A stretch of DNA of 64,000 nt, taken from NCBI RefSeq assembly GCF_004193775.1, contig NC_041011.1, positions 44,957,167 to 45,021,166 on the forward strand. Reading direction: 5' to 3'. This DNA comes from Glycine soja. Lineage: Eukaryota > Streptophyta > Magnoliopsida > Fabales > Fabaceae. Below the pieces are notes generated by a model. That model worked only from the letters and a program-made list of their open reading frames with translations, did no database searches and had not been told where the DNA came from. Positions 52,889 to 64,000 of this stretch are shown here, one piece after another. Positions within the stretch are counted from its first letter, which is position 1, and every line of letters begins with the position of its first letter. Made by a program: the position numbers and the translations under genes.

Positions 52889-53388
52889 GATCATTGATGC
52901 ATTATTCACTTAATTTTCTATGATGAAGATGAAAAGTAATAAAATTGTTGAAATACAAATGTGATGAGACTTTATCTTAGACTTGTACTCCAATAAAGAT
53001 TAATATCATAAGAAGTCTTGGTCCAAAACTTAAAAGAACTAATTGAGCATGGTGCGTTGGAGATGCTCCCACATGCAATATTCATTTGACTTGACATATT
53101 TTCAACACACAACTCAATGGGAGGACCAGAAATAATAATTAATGTCAAGTTTGTATATACTTGATTGAATTCATGTAAGGAGGAACAATGTGAAAACATA
53201 AAGTTTTACACAAATTGATTTATGCTCATTTACTCAATAACTCAATTGAAATATTTTAAATACTAGTATTTAAGGTTTTACAGAGCTAAGGATAAGATAA
53301 CATAATGATAATTGTTATGTGTACGTAATTTGAATATTTATATCACGTAACAATTATCTAATTTTTCTTTCTTTTATTGCTTCTTTTA

Positions 53389-54629
53389 TGTTAAAATATT
53401 AGGAATTTAGCTTCTTATGAGTTTTTATCTAATAGATGCTAAAGTTAGTTAATTTATAGTGTTTTTTGATGTATTTTTTGTAGAGTTACACAAGAGGAGG
53501 CCTAGAAGAGGGTTGAAGAATTGGAGTAGTACACTCAGCGCGTCAACAATCGCTTAGCATAATGAGCTAACTTGGAAGCCAAGCTTAACACATCTTTGGA
53601 GGCTTAGCGCGCATCTATCGGCTTAGCCTGTATCTAGCGACTTAACCTACATCTGACGGCTTAGCGCAGTCACTTATGCTAGCTGGATTTTGCATGTGTG
53701 TTTAGCGCGTATGTGCAGACTTAGCGCATAATCAATGTCGAAAAACATGACTGTGCTACGTTTTAAAGGACAAAAAAGGGGAGAAACTAGGACAGTTCTT
53801 AGAAGGACCAAAATAAGGAGTTAGGACACGAGAGAAGAAGAAGAACCCACTCATTTGGGGATCCTTTCCTCCATTTTCTTCCACACCTCTTGTTTCCTTT
53901 TTATATTAGTAAACATCTCATGACAATAAGAGACTAAATCACCCATTGTTGAGAGCTCAACAATTAAACACTCTTGATGTAATGATTCGAATTATCTGTT
54001 TAATGTTATTTGGATATTATTATCTCTTTTTTGTGTTTTTATGGTTTGATCACCCATGCTCATATAGTTTTATAGGGTTTATGCATTGAAAAATGTTTAT
54101 CTCCTAAGAACTAGATAAAAGCATCTAGGTAATTCATGTCTAGGAATAAAATGATATTATTTAGTCTTATTTATGCATCTTTATTTTTAAAGCAAATTAT
54201 TTGATGTAGCTCTTAAGGGATTAAAAGTGAAATTAGATACTTTAGACTCTTTCACATGAGGGATCATGGTTAGAGTAGGTTAGTGAATGAAGGTAATGAT
54301 AAGAATAACATTAAATAATGAAAAATCCTTAATGTTGTAGTTTCAGTAGGCTGAGTTTCAACATGTTTCATAATTCTACTTCAACCGACAATTCACCCTC
54401 CGAGTGTTTGTATTCGATCTCTTTAATGTGTTCTACTTAATTATCTTTGTTTATGTTGAATATCACATTTCGTATCATTATTAGATCAATATCAAATTTA
54501 ATTCATTAATTGCTTAAAATTGGACATATATAAACTCTGAGTACAGTCAAAATTCCTATGCACTCGACTCGATCTTATCGTTTTAAAATAATAATTGGAC
54601 GAATTGATATACTTGCTAAGGAGTTAACA
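53389..54629 (+). mobile_element. probable solo LTR of a Ty3/gypsy retrotransposon
   Basis: The block begins TGTTAA and ends TTAACA, a perfect terminal inverted repeat with TG..CA ends, spanning 1241 bases. Its first third has repeated CTTAGCGC-type motifs (53545-53735), typical of soybean LTRs as I recall them. Its 3' end has GCACTCGACTCGATCTTATC followed by ATACTTGCTAAGG, the usual close of legume gypsy LTRs. No primer-binding site follows and no internal domain or second LTR is present, so it is solo. The 5-bp flanks (TTTTA and CATAA) do not match, so either the ends are off by a few bases or the duplication has decayed. Confidence 0.6.
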
Positions 54630-54658
54630 CATAATTCCTTAAAGATTAAAGTTTTTTC

Positions 54659-56726
54659 TCAAAGTTTGCTGAGAGAAGAATACAACATCATATAGACTGC
54701 ATACCAACCATTTTGAGAAAGGTGAACTCCCTCCCAAAAAAATGAAAGCTCTGGTTTCTTACATAAACAATATTTCTTTTCTCCTTTCTCATCCACACTT
54801 CCACAAGAATATTCCATACTCACACCCTCACAACATGGTTGCAACGGATTCATCAATGTTGGGTTTTCTGCACGAGTGAAGGAGAAAAAACAAGTCATCA
54901 TCAAGAGATTTTTTATTTTTCGTTTAAAAATGCAATCAGAAATAAAGGCATGGTCCCTATTATAACCATTTTGCTATGTCTTCTGTTTTCTATAAGAAAA
55001 AGAAGGTATTGCAAAACTAAATCATCTAATGCTATCTATAATGATTAATAAATAAATGTACATGCGTGTATACACAGATAGTAAAAAAGATTGTAAAATT
55101 AGACAAGCGATGGAGTTCGATCAAATTCTAAAATAACAAACTCGTAAGCATATATAAAGTTGACATTTGGCATTGTTTAATTGAAACTTGAAAAACCTTT
55201 TGAAATATAAAATATTTATGTTTTTCTTCAACAATTTGACCCATGAAAAAGAATAGTGAAAGCACAAGAACTTACCAGAATGCCTTTTCTGCATAGTTGA
55301 AATGACAGAGAGGAAAGAGTTGTAAAGGTCTAGTGTCACAAACACTGGTTTTCCCAATTCCTTGTTTAGTTCTTGCACAATTTGGAGTAGCATTTGGCTG
55401 TGATTTTGGGAGATCAAGTTGAAAGGCTCAAGGCATTTCTCATATGAAGATGCCACGGTTAACAAAGGCATACACCCTATAGGCTCTAATAACCCGACAG
55501 CTATTTTATTTATTCCCAAGCTGTGGATGCGTCTAAGATTTAAAGACATTTGCCTGATAAGGATTGTAGTGAAAACTGGCATATCCTGCCACACACAAAA
55601 ATGTGAAAAAGATATATAGCAATGTGATATTCTATTAATTAAAAAGGATATACAGATTGAAGAAGATTTCTATTTTTGGTGGATATAGCGGAAGGGCTAA
55701 GAAATTTGGAAAACTGGTAAAAAATTTCTACATAATTCTAATTTAGTCAGTATCAGCGAACAAAATTAGAAGATTGGATCACCAAACCGTGCCAAAGATG
55801 TATGCAGACAAAATTAATTAGCTTAACCACTCACTTGTATGCTCCCATGTTGTCGTAGTAGAAATGTAGCATAGTCATTACCCGCAGCATTCACTAGAGC
55901 AACTGAGCTTTCAAGGTCAGCTTTAGTATAGACTTTTTCTTTGATTAGATTCTCAAATGAGTCAATTTGGACAGTCATGTTTGGTCCATCAACCGAAGTG
56001 TTGAAAATACCACTCCCTCCATGAGCAAAGTTCATACCATATTGTAGTTCCGAGGAATTTCTAAATATATAAGGTGTGGGGGATTTAATTTTCAAATATG
56101 AGGCTGCATGTACCATATCATGATATCAGTCGCATAAAAGAAATGACCAAATTAAAATTAGGACAAAACTTACATACAATTATATAAGTATTATTTCTAT
56201 AGATGTTGTTTGTATTTGGAGTTTTACTTTGATAATATGTGAAATAAATGTTTCCATTAAAGGTTAAACATATTATCCTGGTGAAACTTCAATTCTAGTC
56301 AGAGAACAACACCTATAAAACTGTATGTAAGTTTTTTTTTTTTTTCTTAAAATAATTACACGATGCTCTAGAATCAGTAAGGTATTACCAATGTAATCGG
56401 TGAGGACACAACCATCAGAGAACCTTCCAGCAGGTTTACCGGGAAAAGTGTCTCCACTAGGAGGCTTATATGATGCTGAGTTCACCGAATTCCCTGTGTC
56501 AACATAAGAGTCTCCAAAAACAAATAGTTTTACCTCATGTGACCGTTTATCTCCTTCCACTTCTACAACAATGACATAGCTGTATATATTAATATCACGA
56601 ACCAAAAAAAATGAAATCCAAAGCTATCTATGTAACTTGATTGTGATGTAGCTCATAATGTGTACCCCTTAGAATGAAGAGAAGAAGAAGCAGAGTGATT
56701 ACTGATGATACAGTTTGCTTCACCAT
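54659..56726 (-). CDS. GDSL esterase/lipase, copy 1 (5 exons, 340 aa)
   Basis: Exons 56726-56666, 56562-56389, 56103-55835, 55585-55276 and 54867-54659 join in phase with GT..AG introns. An N-terminal hydrophobic stretch (residues 7-19, SSVITLLLLLFIL) is a probable signal peptide, so secretion is likely. SGNH-family blocks: GDSYVDTGN with nucleophile Ser39, block II GMNFAHGGSGIF (101-112), block III NAAGNDY (150-156), block V FFWEGVHLSQNGW (314-326) with His320. The Asp of the catalytic triad is expected at 317, where the codon gives Glu. Family members hydrolyse acyl esters of lipids, cutin monomers or secondary metabolites; the substrate is unknown. It resembles the Arabidopsis At5g03610 group by eye. 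The intron plan is the same as in the neighbour at 58905-62421, so the two are tandem duplicates. Its stop lies 29 bases from a solo LTR. Confidence 0.9.
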
Positions 56727-58904
56727 TGAGGATATGTGGGATGACACAATCGGGACAGGTATGAGTATGGGTTGCTTGTGTACAAGTATCTAGAGATTTA
56801 TGAGAGACTAACTTCAATCAGATTATGCCACTGCCATCTCTAGATTTTTGGTGCGAAAAAGGAGCTTAAGGCCTATCTAGTCAATGTAATTGTACCCACA
56901 ACTTGACATTTTCGTCACGGTGGAACATTCTTGAACAAGAAGTAATACACAAGGGAAAATTTCCTTAATCACTTTGAATACAAGTTCTTTTGCACAAAAC
57001 TCTCAAAACTCAAAGAACCCTTTCACTCACACACTACCTTTACCAATGACTCCCAAATAAAATAAAGACTATTACTAATTAATTTACTATTGTTCAACAA
57101 CTATCTGTTGAAACAAACTGATGGGTCATCTGTACTCAACAATCTTCACCATGCACACTAGACTAGATGCATGCATAAGGTTCTTTCATAATAAGTGGGA
57201 TGCACTTTAATTATCAAAGTGCACTTCAATGTATATGACTCTCCCTAGGCCTTTTATTTTATACTTATAATTGTATCTTCTTCTGGTTAAATGGCTTGTT
57301 GAGTACAAGTGGCACACTAGTTTGGTAACAATTGTTCATCATGTGACAACGTGTACACCCATTCTCATCATACTCGCCCACATACATGCAAGCAAAGGAC
57401 ACTTTTTTTTTCTTTTTCATTTTCTGTTACTGAGATCTCTCAAACTCTAGCTCTTTCTTTCACTTATTTCACGTTGTGTCTCTCCTAACTCACAATTATC
57501 TCACACACACAATAACATAAAAATCTCTCACGTTCAGCTCTCTTGGACTTCAAGCACACTAATGTCGTGCACGCAAACTAGAGTCATGCACTGCACTTCA
57601 CCAGAAAGAAAACAGAAAAAAAAAAAAAAAGACATCACACATGCACCCCCCGCCACTTCGTACGAGCACATATCTCATTTTTTTATGTCACATAGCTCAA
57701 CATATATAAAAATTAATATTTCTCACTCTCCTTAATTACTGATAACTTTTTCTCATTGGACATTCTGTCGACACAATGATAATTATTTTGATTAGATATA
57801 AATTTACTATCTTATTTAAATTAAAATCTGTTATAAAAATGAGTTAGTAGTGATAGTAATTATTTTGAATCCATTTCCTTATTATTTATTACGAAAATCG
57901 TAGGTAGTTAATTAATGATAATAATTTTGGATAGGTTAATTTATTGTTTGATTATTACAAAGACTTTGTCTTAAATAAAATAACTCCAATAAAAAATACT
58001 AATAATATTCATTAACTCGTCCATTAAGATTTGAACATAAATTTTTATAATTTCAAAAAAGAATATATCTAATCCTTCCAGAATGCCTTGGTTTCGATCA
58101 CTAACTTTGATTAATTCCAAACAATTCATAAGTATGGGGTCTATGTTTTTGAATTTTCTATGCAAATACGACATGGTGTAATGTTTTTTTTTTTTACTTC
58201 TTAATTAAATCATTTTTTTATTATACCTGATTTTATTTTTGTTTTGGCAGATATATATGTTTGTCATGAATTTAAGTTATTTTATTGGTTGCCAATTAAT
58301 TTGTTAAGTGATGTTATTTGGCAAAAGCTTACAAATGTACAATTCAGAAGAAAAAGAAAAAAAAAGCTTACAAGTGTACATTACACCACTTCCAGTTATG
58401 AACAAATTATCACTTATTTTAATCACAAATTTCGAAACCTTAATGCTAGTTATTAGTATGCTCCCAAGAAAAGAAAAACAATTTATAATACTAATACCCC
58501 TCCATTCTTTTTTACAAGCAAACAAAGTTTATTTATTTATTTCTCAAATATAAATACAACTTAATTATTTTTATCTTATTTAATGAGACTATGTTAAAAA
58601 TAGTACTCTTCATTTAATGTGGGGTTTGTATTTCATATCAAGTTCCAATAAAAAATAATTTAAAAATAAAAAATTTTATTTTTTGAATTAAAAATAACAT
58701 ATTTAATAAAATTAACTAATTTTTTAATAAGTATAAAATTAATTAATTTTTACTTATAAAAAAGAATAGAGGGTGTACGATGTTACTATAGGACGAGTTT
58801 GTGACCAAATGTTGGACCATATATGCAATAACTTTGAAGGATTAATAGATTATTTTTCATCATGGAACTAATCCAAATACACTAATATTGATTAGAAGTT
58901 TTTT
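56727..58904. other. intergenic region between the two GDSL genes
   Basis: This includes the promoter of copy 1 (no clear TATA box) and the 3' flank of copy 2. It has a CT/CA-rich stretch around 57400-57560 and an A-run near 57610. No gene was recognised; short ORFs around 58244-58553 overlap on both strands and have no features. Confidence 0.5.
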
Positions 58905-61900
58905 TCATGTAATAAGTTGGCCAAGAGTAGATTGCAATATTGTGTAGACTGCAAACCAACCATTTTGAGAAGGGTGAAGTGTGTCCCAAAAGAAAGAAAG
59001 TTTCGGGTTCTCACATAAACTGTATTTCTTTGATCCTTCGTCATCCAGACTTCCACATGAATCTTCCAAATTGTTTCCCTCACAGCATGGTTGCAACGGA
59101 TTCATCAGTGTAGACTTTTCTGCATAATGTAGAAAGAAAAAAAAACTGTCATCATCTAGAGGTTTTCTTATAATTATGCAATTAGATACTCAGTGCTTAT
59201 CTTTGAAACTATCTATAGTCATAGTTTCTGATATTTCCATTATTCTATTATAATTTTTTTTAAGAAAAAGAAAGTAATTGCTTGCACAAAATCAACTAAT
59301 TAATGCTATCTATGATGACTAGCTAGAGTAACGGGAAGAAGAAGAGAAAAAAAGATTGCATATATAATAACTAGAAAAGTTCAAAATAACAAATTATTGT
59401 ATGCATATATTGTTGAAAGTTAGCATCATTGAGATTTTATTATTATTTGACGCATTCATTTCAACACACTGTTAGTCTTATTAATTAATTACGTAGGTCT
59501 AATCCTTGTTAGCATTTCCCACATAACCCAATAATATAGATTCTGTTTTAAAGCATATGTCATATAATAATGTCTTGTTAGCATTTCTCTTGCTGACATG
59601 ATTTAGATATATAAAAAAAAGATATTGCTAACAAATGTGTCATAACAGTATTGATTAAGAAACCAAATCAAAAAAATATTTAATGTGAAAATATTAAGAG
59701 AAGACAAAAAAGATTATAAATAATATATATTTTTATTTTTCAATAAAAATATTTCTACTTCAATTTTTTTAATTAATGTTCTAAGAATCCTGATTAGCAT
59801 TTTTCATAAAAATAATTCTTCAAAAAATAAATATTAAATGCTATCCTCTACAATTTTATCCGTAGCGTGTTGAAATTCTATTTAAAGCACAATGAGAACT
59901 AACCTGCACGCTTTTTCTGCATAGTTTCAATTGCAGAGAGGAAGGAGTTGTAGAGGTCCAGTGTTATGAAAACTGATTTGTCTGCTGCTTCCTTGTTGAG
60001 TTCTTGCACAGCTTTGAGCAACATTTTGTTGTGATCTTTGGAGATCACGTTCAAAAGGCCAATGCAGTTCGTACGGAAAGATATCACATTTAACACAGGC
60101 AAACACCCAATTGGCTGTAATAACCCAACTGCTACCTTTTTTATCCCTAAGCTGCGAATGCGTTTAAGATTTACAGACATTTGCTTCACAAGGGATTCCA
60201 TGAAGCCTGGTAAATCCTACAAAAGAAAACCTAAAATACTATTCACATCTGTATTACTATGTTATGTTATATTCGTAATAATGAGCATAGCTACATTTGG
60301 AAATGGACTAGTCTAGTTTTAGAAAAAGTTTTTGGGATTTGGGATTTCTTATTTAATCCTCAATCAATTTCCCTCTTAAGGTCGGTTCATATAAGAGTAA
60401 ACTGATATTTATAATTGCGACTTCATACCTTAGTTAAATACTAATCCTGTTTTTTTTTTTATAAAATTTTATCTTATTCTTACTTTTATTTCTTATTTCC
60501 AAATATTTGAGAAGGTTTTTATTATTGTTTTAATCAAATTAATAAAAATAATATGATTTTTTTTGTAATTATCTATAAAAAAAATAGAAGATAGTTCCTC
60601 CAACAAAAAAATCCTTAATAAAACTATTCTACAATTTGATTCAAATCACATAGCAAAATGAGACAATAGGAACACGAAACATAGTGCCAAATATAAACAT
60701 AATTATTAGAATGACCACTTACAATAATGCGCCCAGTTTTTAATGCATTTGTATAATCATTACCACCGGCATTGACGAGAGCAATTGAGGATTCAAGATC
60801 ATGTTTGGTATAGATATTTTGTTGGATTAGCTTCTCAAATGAGTCGATTTGGGCAGTCGCGTTTGGTCCATCAATCGAAGTACTGAAAATACCGGTCCCT
60901 CCATAGGCAAAGTTTATACCGTAGTGAAGATTAGATGAATTTCTAAAAGTATATGGTGTGGGGGATTCAATTTTCAGAAAGGAAGCTGCAAGCAATTAGC
61001 ATGATATCAGTGAAAATAAATAAATACTGTCCAAAATTAAAGAATTAAAATCACTTTTTCTATTAGTTTTAATATATACTTAATGTCATTTCACCCCTTG
61101 CCGATTCCATCGCGGCTCTCTAATTACAACCTCAGTCATTTATCTTGAACAAGAATTGTAAAGTTTGTGTGGTGGAAGTGATAAAATGGACCACCTGATT
61201 CAATGCAAATTGCAAGCTACAGCGAGCCAGATCCAAAAAGTCCAAATTCAATTTAGGTCTCTAAAATAAAGTTCAAATTCTGTAAAAGTCTTTTTTTGGG
61301 AGATGGATTTGATGAGTTATAATTTGTGGATCAAATTCCTACGGAGTCCTAATTAGATTATACTAATAAGACTTATGTTTAATTTAGTATCAAAATTTTA
61401 AGTCACCTCTATTATTAGTCACATTAGTGTATAGATTATTGACTATATCTTAGCATAGCATGACAACTTATAATCAGAGTAACACGAAAAGGGATAGGAA
61501 TGTGAGACAGGAATTTCAATCCATATACAAGATGCGGCTTTTATTCAAGGGGTTTTATTTTCTACATTCATTTAGTATATAGGATATAGGGCTAAGTGTT
61601 GGACTATATTCATAGTCAAAAGTACTAAATATATAAAAATACTCAACAAATGATTATTTAAATAAAAACTTAATCTAATCAACTTTAAGCTATAATTTCT
61701 TCCCATTGTTTCTTTTTAGATTTTCAATAACTTAATAGATACTATAGATATTTAAAAAATTTCATAGATATTCAAACTCACAAATACATAACTTGGTTAC
61801 TGGTTTTTATGATGCTGATGGCACTGGTGATATTCAACAAGCTGAGATCATGGTTTGAATTTGGCATGGAAGAAAGGGTATGATGCCCCAATCGAAATAT

Positions 61901-62421
61901 GGTTTAATTTGAATTTGGCATGGCTTCAGTTAGGTTGGTAGGTTTAAGTTCATAATGTATGATGCCGCGCCCCATTAATCCAAATATGTCTAGCCAATTT
62001 GGTTCTTTAAATTTAAAGTTGCATGCAGAGCAGAGAGAGTGAATTAAAGGAGTTAGTTAATTACCAACGTAATCAGTGATGATGCGACCGTCGCAGAATC
62101 TCCCTGCAGGGTTACCAGGAAAAGTGATTCCACTGGGAGGCTTGTATGATTCTGAATGCACGAAATTCCCAGTGTCAACATAGGAGTCCCCAAAAACAAA
62201 CAGTTTTACAGGGTTGCTGTTGTATACCCCATAAGACCTTTTAGCCCCTTCCACTTCTACAAAAACACATGTAAATATATAGCTCTAATTACCAACCAAT
62301 TATAAAATGAAAGGGGAATTCAATTTGATTGTGATGCTACCTAGGATTTCAGAATGCATAACATACCTGTGAAAATGAAGAGGAGAAGAGAGATTATGAA
62401 GGGAATTAATTGCTTTGCCAT
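58905..62421 (-). CDS. GDSL esterase/lipase, copy 2 (5 exons, 345 aa)
   Basis: Exons 62421-62367, 62256-62065, 60985-60723, 60216-59904 and 59119-58905 join in phase with GT..AG introns. A hydrophobic N-terminus (residues 5-17, LIPFIISLLLLFI) is a probable signal peptide. SGNH blocks are complete: GDSYVDTGN with Ser43, block II GINFAYGGTGIF (105-116), block III NAGGNDY (154-160), block V FFWDTLHPSQNGW (317-329) with Asp320 and His323. The catalytic triad Ser-Asp-His is therefore intact, unlike in copy 1. Relative to copy 1 it has five more residues after the signal region (SYGVYNSNPVKLF against SHEVKLF) and longer introns (intron 2 is 1079 bp). A TATA box lies about 65 bases upstream. Likely a secreted acyl-ester hydrolase; substrate unknown. 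Confidence 0.92.
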
Positions 62422-62485
62422 TGATGATCCCTGTCAGATTGGTGAGATTAACCTTCTTTGTGTTGGTTGACAAGGCAAGGGTAAG

Positions 62486-62493
62486 TTTATATA
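62486..62493 (-). promoter_or_regulatory. TATA box of GDSL copy 2
   Basis: TATATAAA on the minus strand, 65 bases before the ATG at 62421, followed by a short A/C-rich leader. The position fits a transcription start near 62455. Confidence 0.55.
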
Positions 62494-64000
62494 CTCCAAA
62501 AGAGGCAGAAACTGAAGTATTTATGTTATGAATTGGGGGTCTTGGCCTTTCTAGTTTCTTCCTTTTCTCTGGATCTTGATAATGATGTTTAAGTGGCATA
62601 TAGCTGGTTTAACTATAGTAAAACAATAAAATAAAATAAAACTAACATTATCTTAAATCTTAAACAATTTATATTTTTGGGTAACAAAATAATAATCTCT
62701 TAAATATTTTATATAACAAAATTTAAAATTTTATCTTTTAATGGAATTAAATATTTATTATAAGATATCAACTTCCTCATCAAAATTATTTTACTTTACA
62801 TGCATTAATTATTGGCAATTAATAACTAAGAAACATTTAATGTGTTTTTGTTAGACATAAATTTTTACTCCCTCCCTTCTTTTTATCTGTCTTTTAACGT
62901 TTCTATGTAAAAATTTCAATATTCAATAATGTTTGTTGATCATAATAAAATAGTTACGATGCTTGCAATTTAATTTTTTTTTTCATTTTTACTCCACAAT
63001 AAATCAATATGATTATGTGTAAATTAATTAAAGATTAGATGGAAAGTAAGAATATAATGGAAAAAAGAATAATTAATGTTATCTTAAACTTTAAAATTGA
63101 CAAATAAATAGAAACAAAATATTTAAAAAAAATAGATGTAGTAATATTTAATAATAGAGAAGTTTAATAACTTATCCAAAGGTAGACACGAGGTGATGCA
63201 AAGGTTAAGTCTTCAATGAAATGTGATGGTGTGGCGTCAATGGTAATGTATGACAAGCGTCTCCTATTGTTAGCTTGTGAGTGAGAGAGAGAAGTTGGAG
63301 AATGAGTAGTGGTTATAATACCCGTTGAGAGACATCATATATATTAAAGTTTTTTGGTGGGTAAAGTCGTTAAGGTTATTTGAATGGTACGTGGGATTAG
63401 GGTTTTGAATTTTTCAGGTTCATGTTCATGTTCATGACATGAAGACCTCTACTCGTTGTAGATGAATTATGGTCAAGTGTCGATGTTTACACGCACGGTG
63501 TGGAGTGCTCAAAAGTGGTTGATGGAGGGGGAACCAGTGGCCTACATATACATATATTGTAATAAATTTGTTTATTAATTCTACGAGATCGTTGAGGGAT
63601 ATTATGAAGATGAATCTCTAAAACAAGAGTGTTAAGCGGTTTCAGCTATGTATTCACATAGATCTAGCGGTTGAAAAGTGGATCACAACAATCTTAGTGT
63701 ACACTATATTTTTGTGTGTTATTTTTTTGTTTTAAATATAAATAAAAATAATAATAAATGATCCCAAAAGATAAAATAAATTTGAACTATTAATAATATA
63801 CAAATAATAAACTCCTTAAAATTCCTGTTAAAATTGAGTGATTATTCATAAAAAAAAATGATAAATAATAAATCTTCACTCACTCTCACAATTCCCCACC
63901 AAATTCACAAGAGACAAAATTCATAGGTGTTCTCCCTCTCGTCACTCCACTCACTCACGTAAAATTATTTTCTTTTTGGGTTATATAGGAATCTCTTAAA
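62494..64000. other. AT-rich flank upstream of GDSL copy 2
   Basis: Promoter-side spacer to the end of the window. It contains a GTTCAT-type triple repeat near 63418-63436. No gene is recognised, although the window edge may cut one off. Confidence 0.45.

Larger units (their letters stand above)
49950..54658. other. AT-rich intergenic region with LTR
   Basis: Upstream of ATX1 and downstream of the first GDSL gene. It is mostly AT-rich spacer without genes, except an exon-like remnant (52784-52888) and a probable solo LTR (53389-54629), listed separately. Confidence 0.5.

Noticed and set aside
1..64000. CRISPR arrays, bacterial operons or viral genes
   Set aside because: No regular direct repeats with spacers, no clustered intronless genes and no viral proteins were seen. 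All strong genes are spliced plant genes.

Overview
The window is nuclear DNA of a flowering plant: strongly AT-rich intergenic sequence, short exons joined by GT..AG introns, and several plant-specific gene families (PDR-type ABCG transporter, PINOID-like AGCVIII kinase, XS-domain protein, GDSL esterase). Protein style and repeat types suggest a legume, probably soybean (Glycine) or a close relative; that assignment is inference, not a database result. No bacterial, organellar or viral genes were recognised.

Layout. (1) 36-4461 (+): a three-exon gene for a 978-residue XS-domain protein with a zinc-finger-XS motif. (2) 7490-22359 (-): a complete 20-exon gene for a 1475-residue full-size ABCG/PDR transporter; every exon phase joins. 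Its 5.3 kb second intron holds a nearly perfect 173-bp inverted repeat, the most unusual structure in the window. (3) 22360-34205: a gene-free AT-rich stretch with several mobile-element remnants: a retroposed piece with a target-site duplication, a LINE-like 3' end with a poly-A tail, a foldback element between 12-bp direct repeats, and two diverged inverted copies of another repeat. (4) 34206-36290 (-): a broken enhancer-of-polycomb-like gene with nonsense and frameshift lesions but surviving introns. (5) 42883-45579 (+): a two-exon PINOID2-like kinase with GGCCCA/TGGGCC motifs upstream. (6) 47778-49873 (-): a three-exon ATX1-type copper chaperone. (7) 53389-54629: a probable solo LTR of a Ty3/gypsy element. 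(8) 54659-56726 and 58905-62421 (-): a tandem pair of five-exon GDSL esterase/lipase genes with the same intron plan. The first carries Glu where the catalytic Asp is expected, and the LTR lies only 29 bp beyond its stop codon.

The genes do not form one pathway: this is an ordinary plant chromosome segment with independent genes. The only functional cluster is the GDSL pair, which looks like a local duplication. Exon boundaries were worked out by hand from splice sites, reading phase and family expectation; none has transcript support here.
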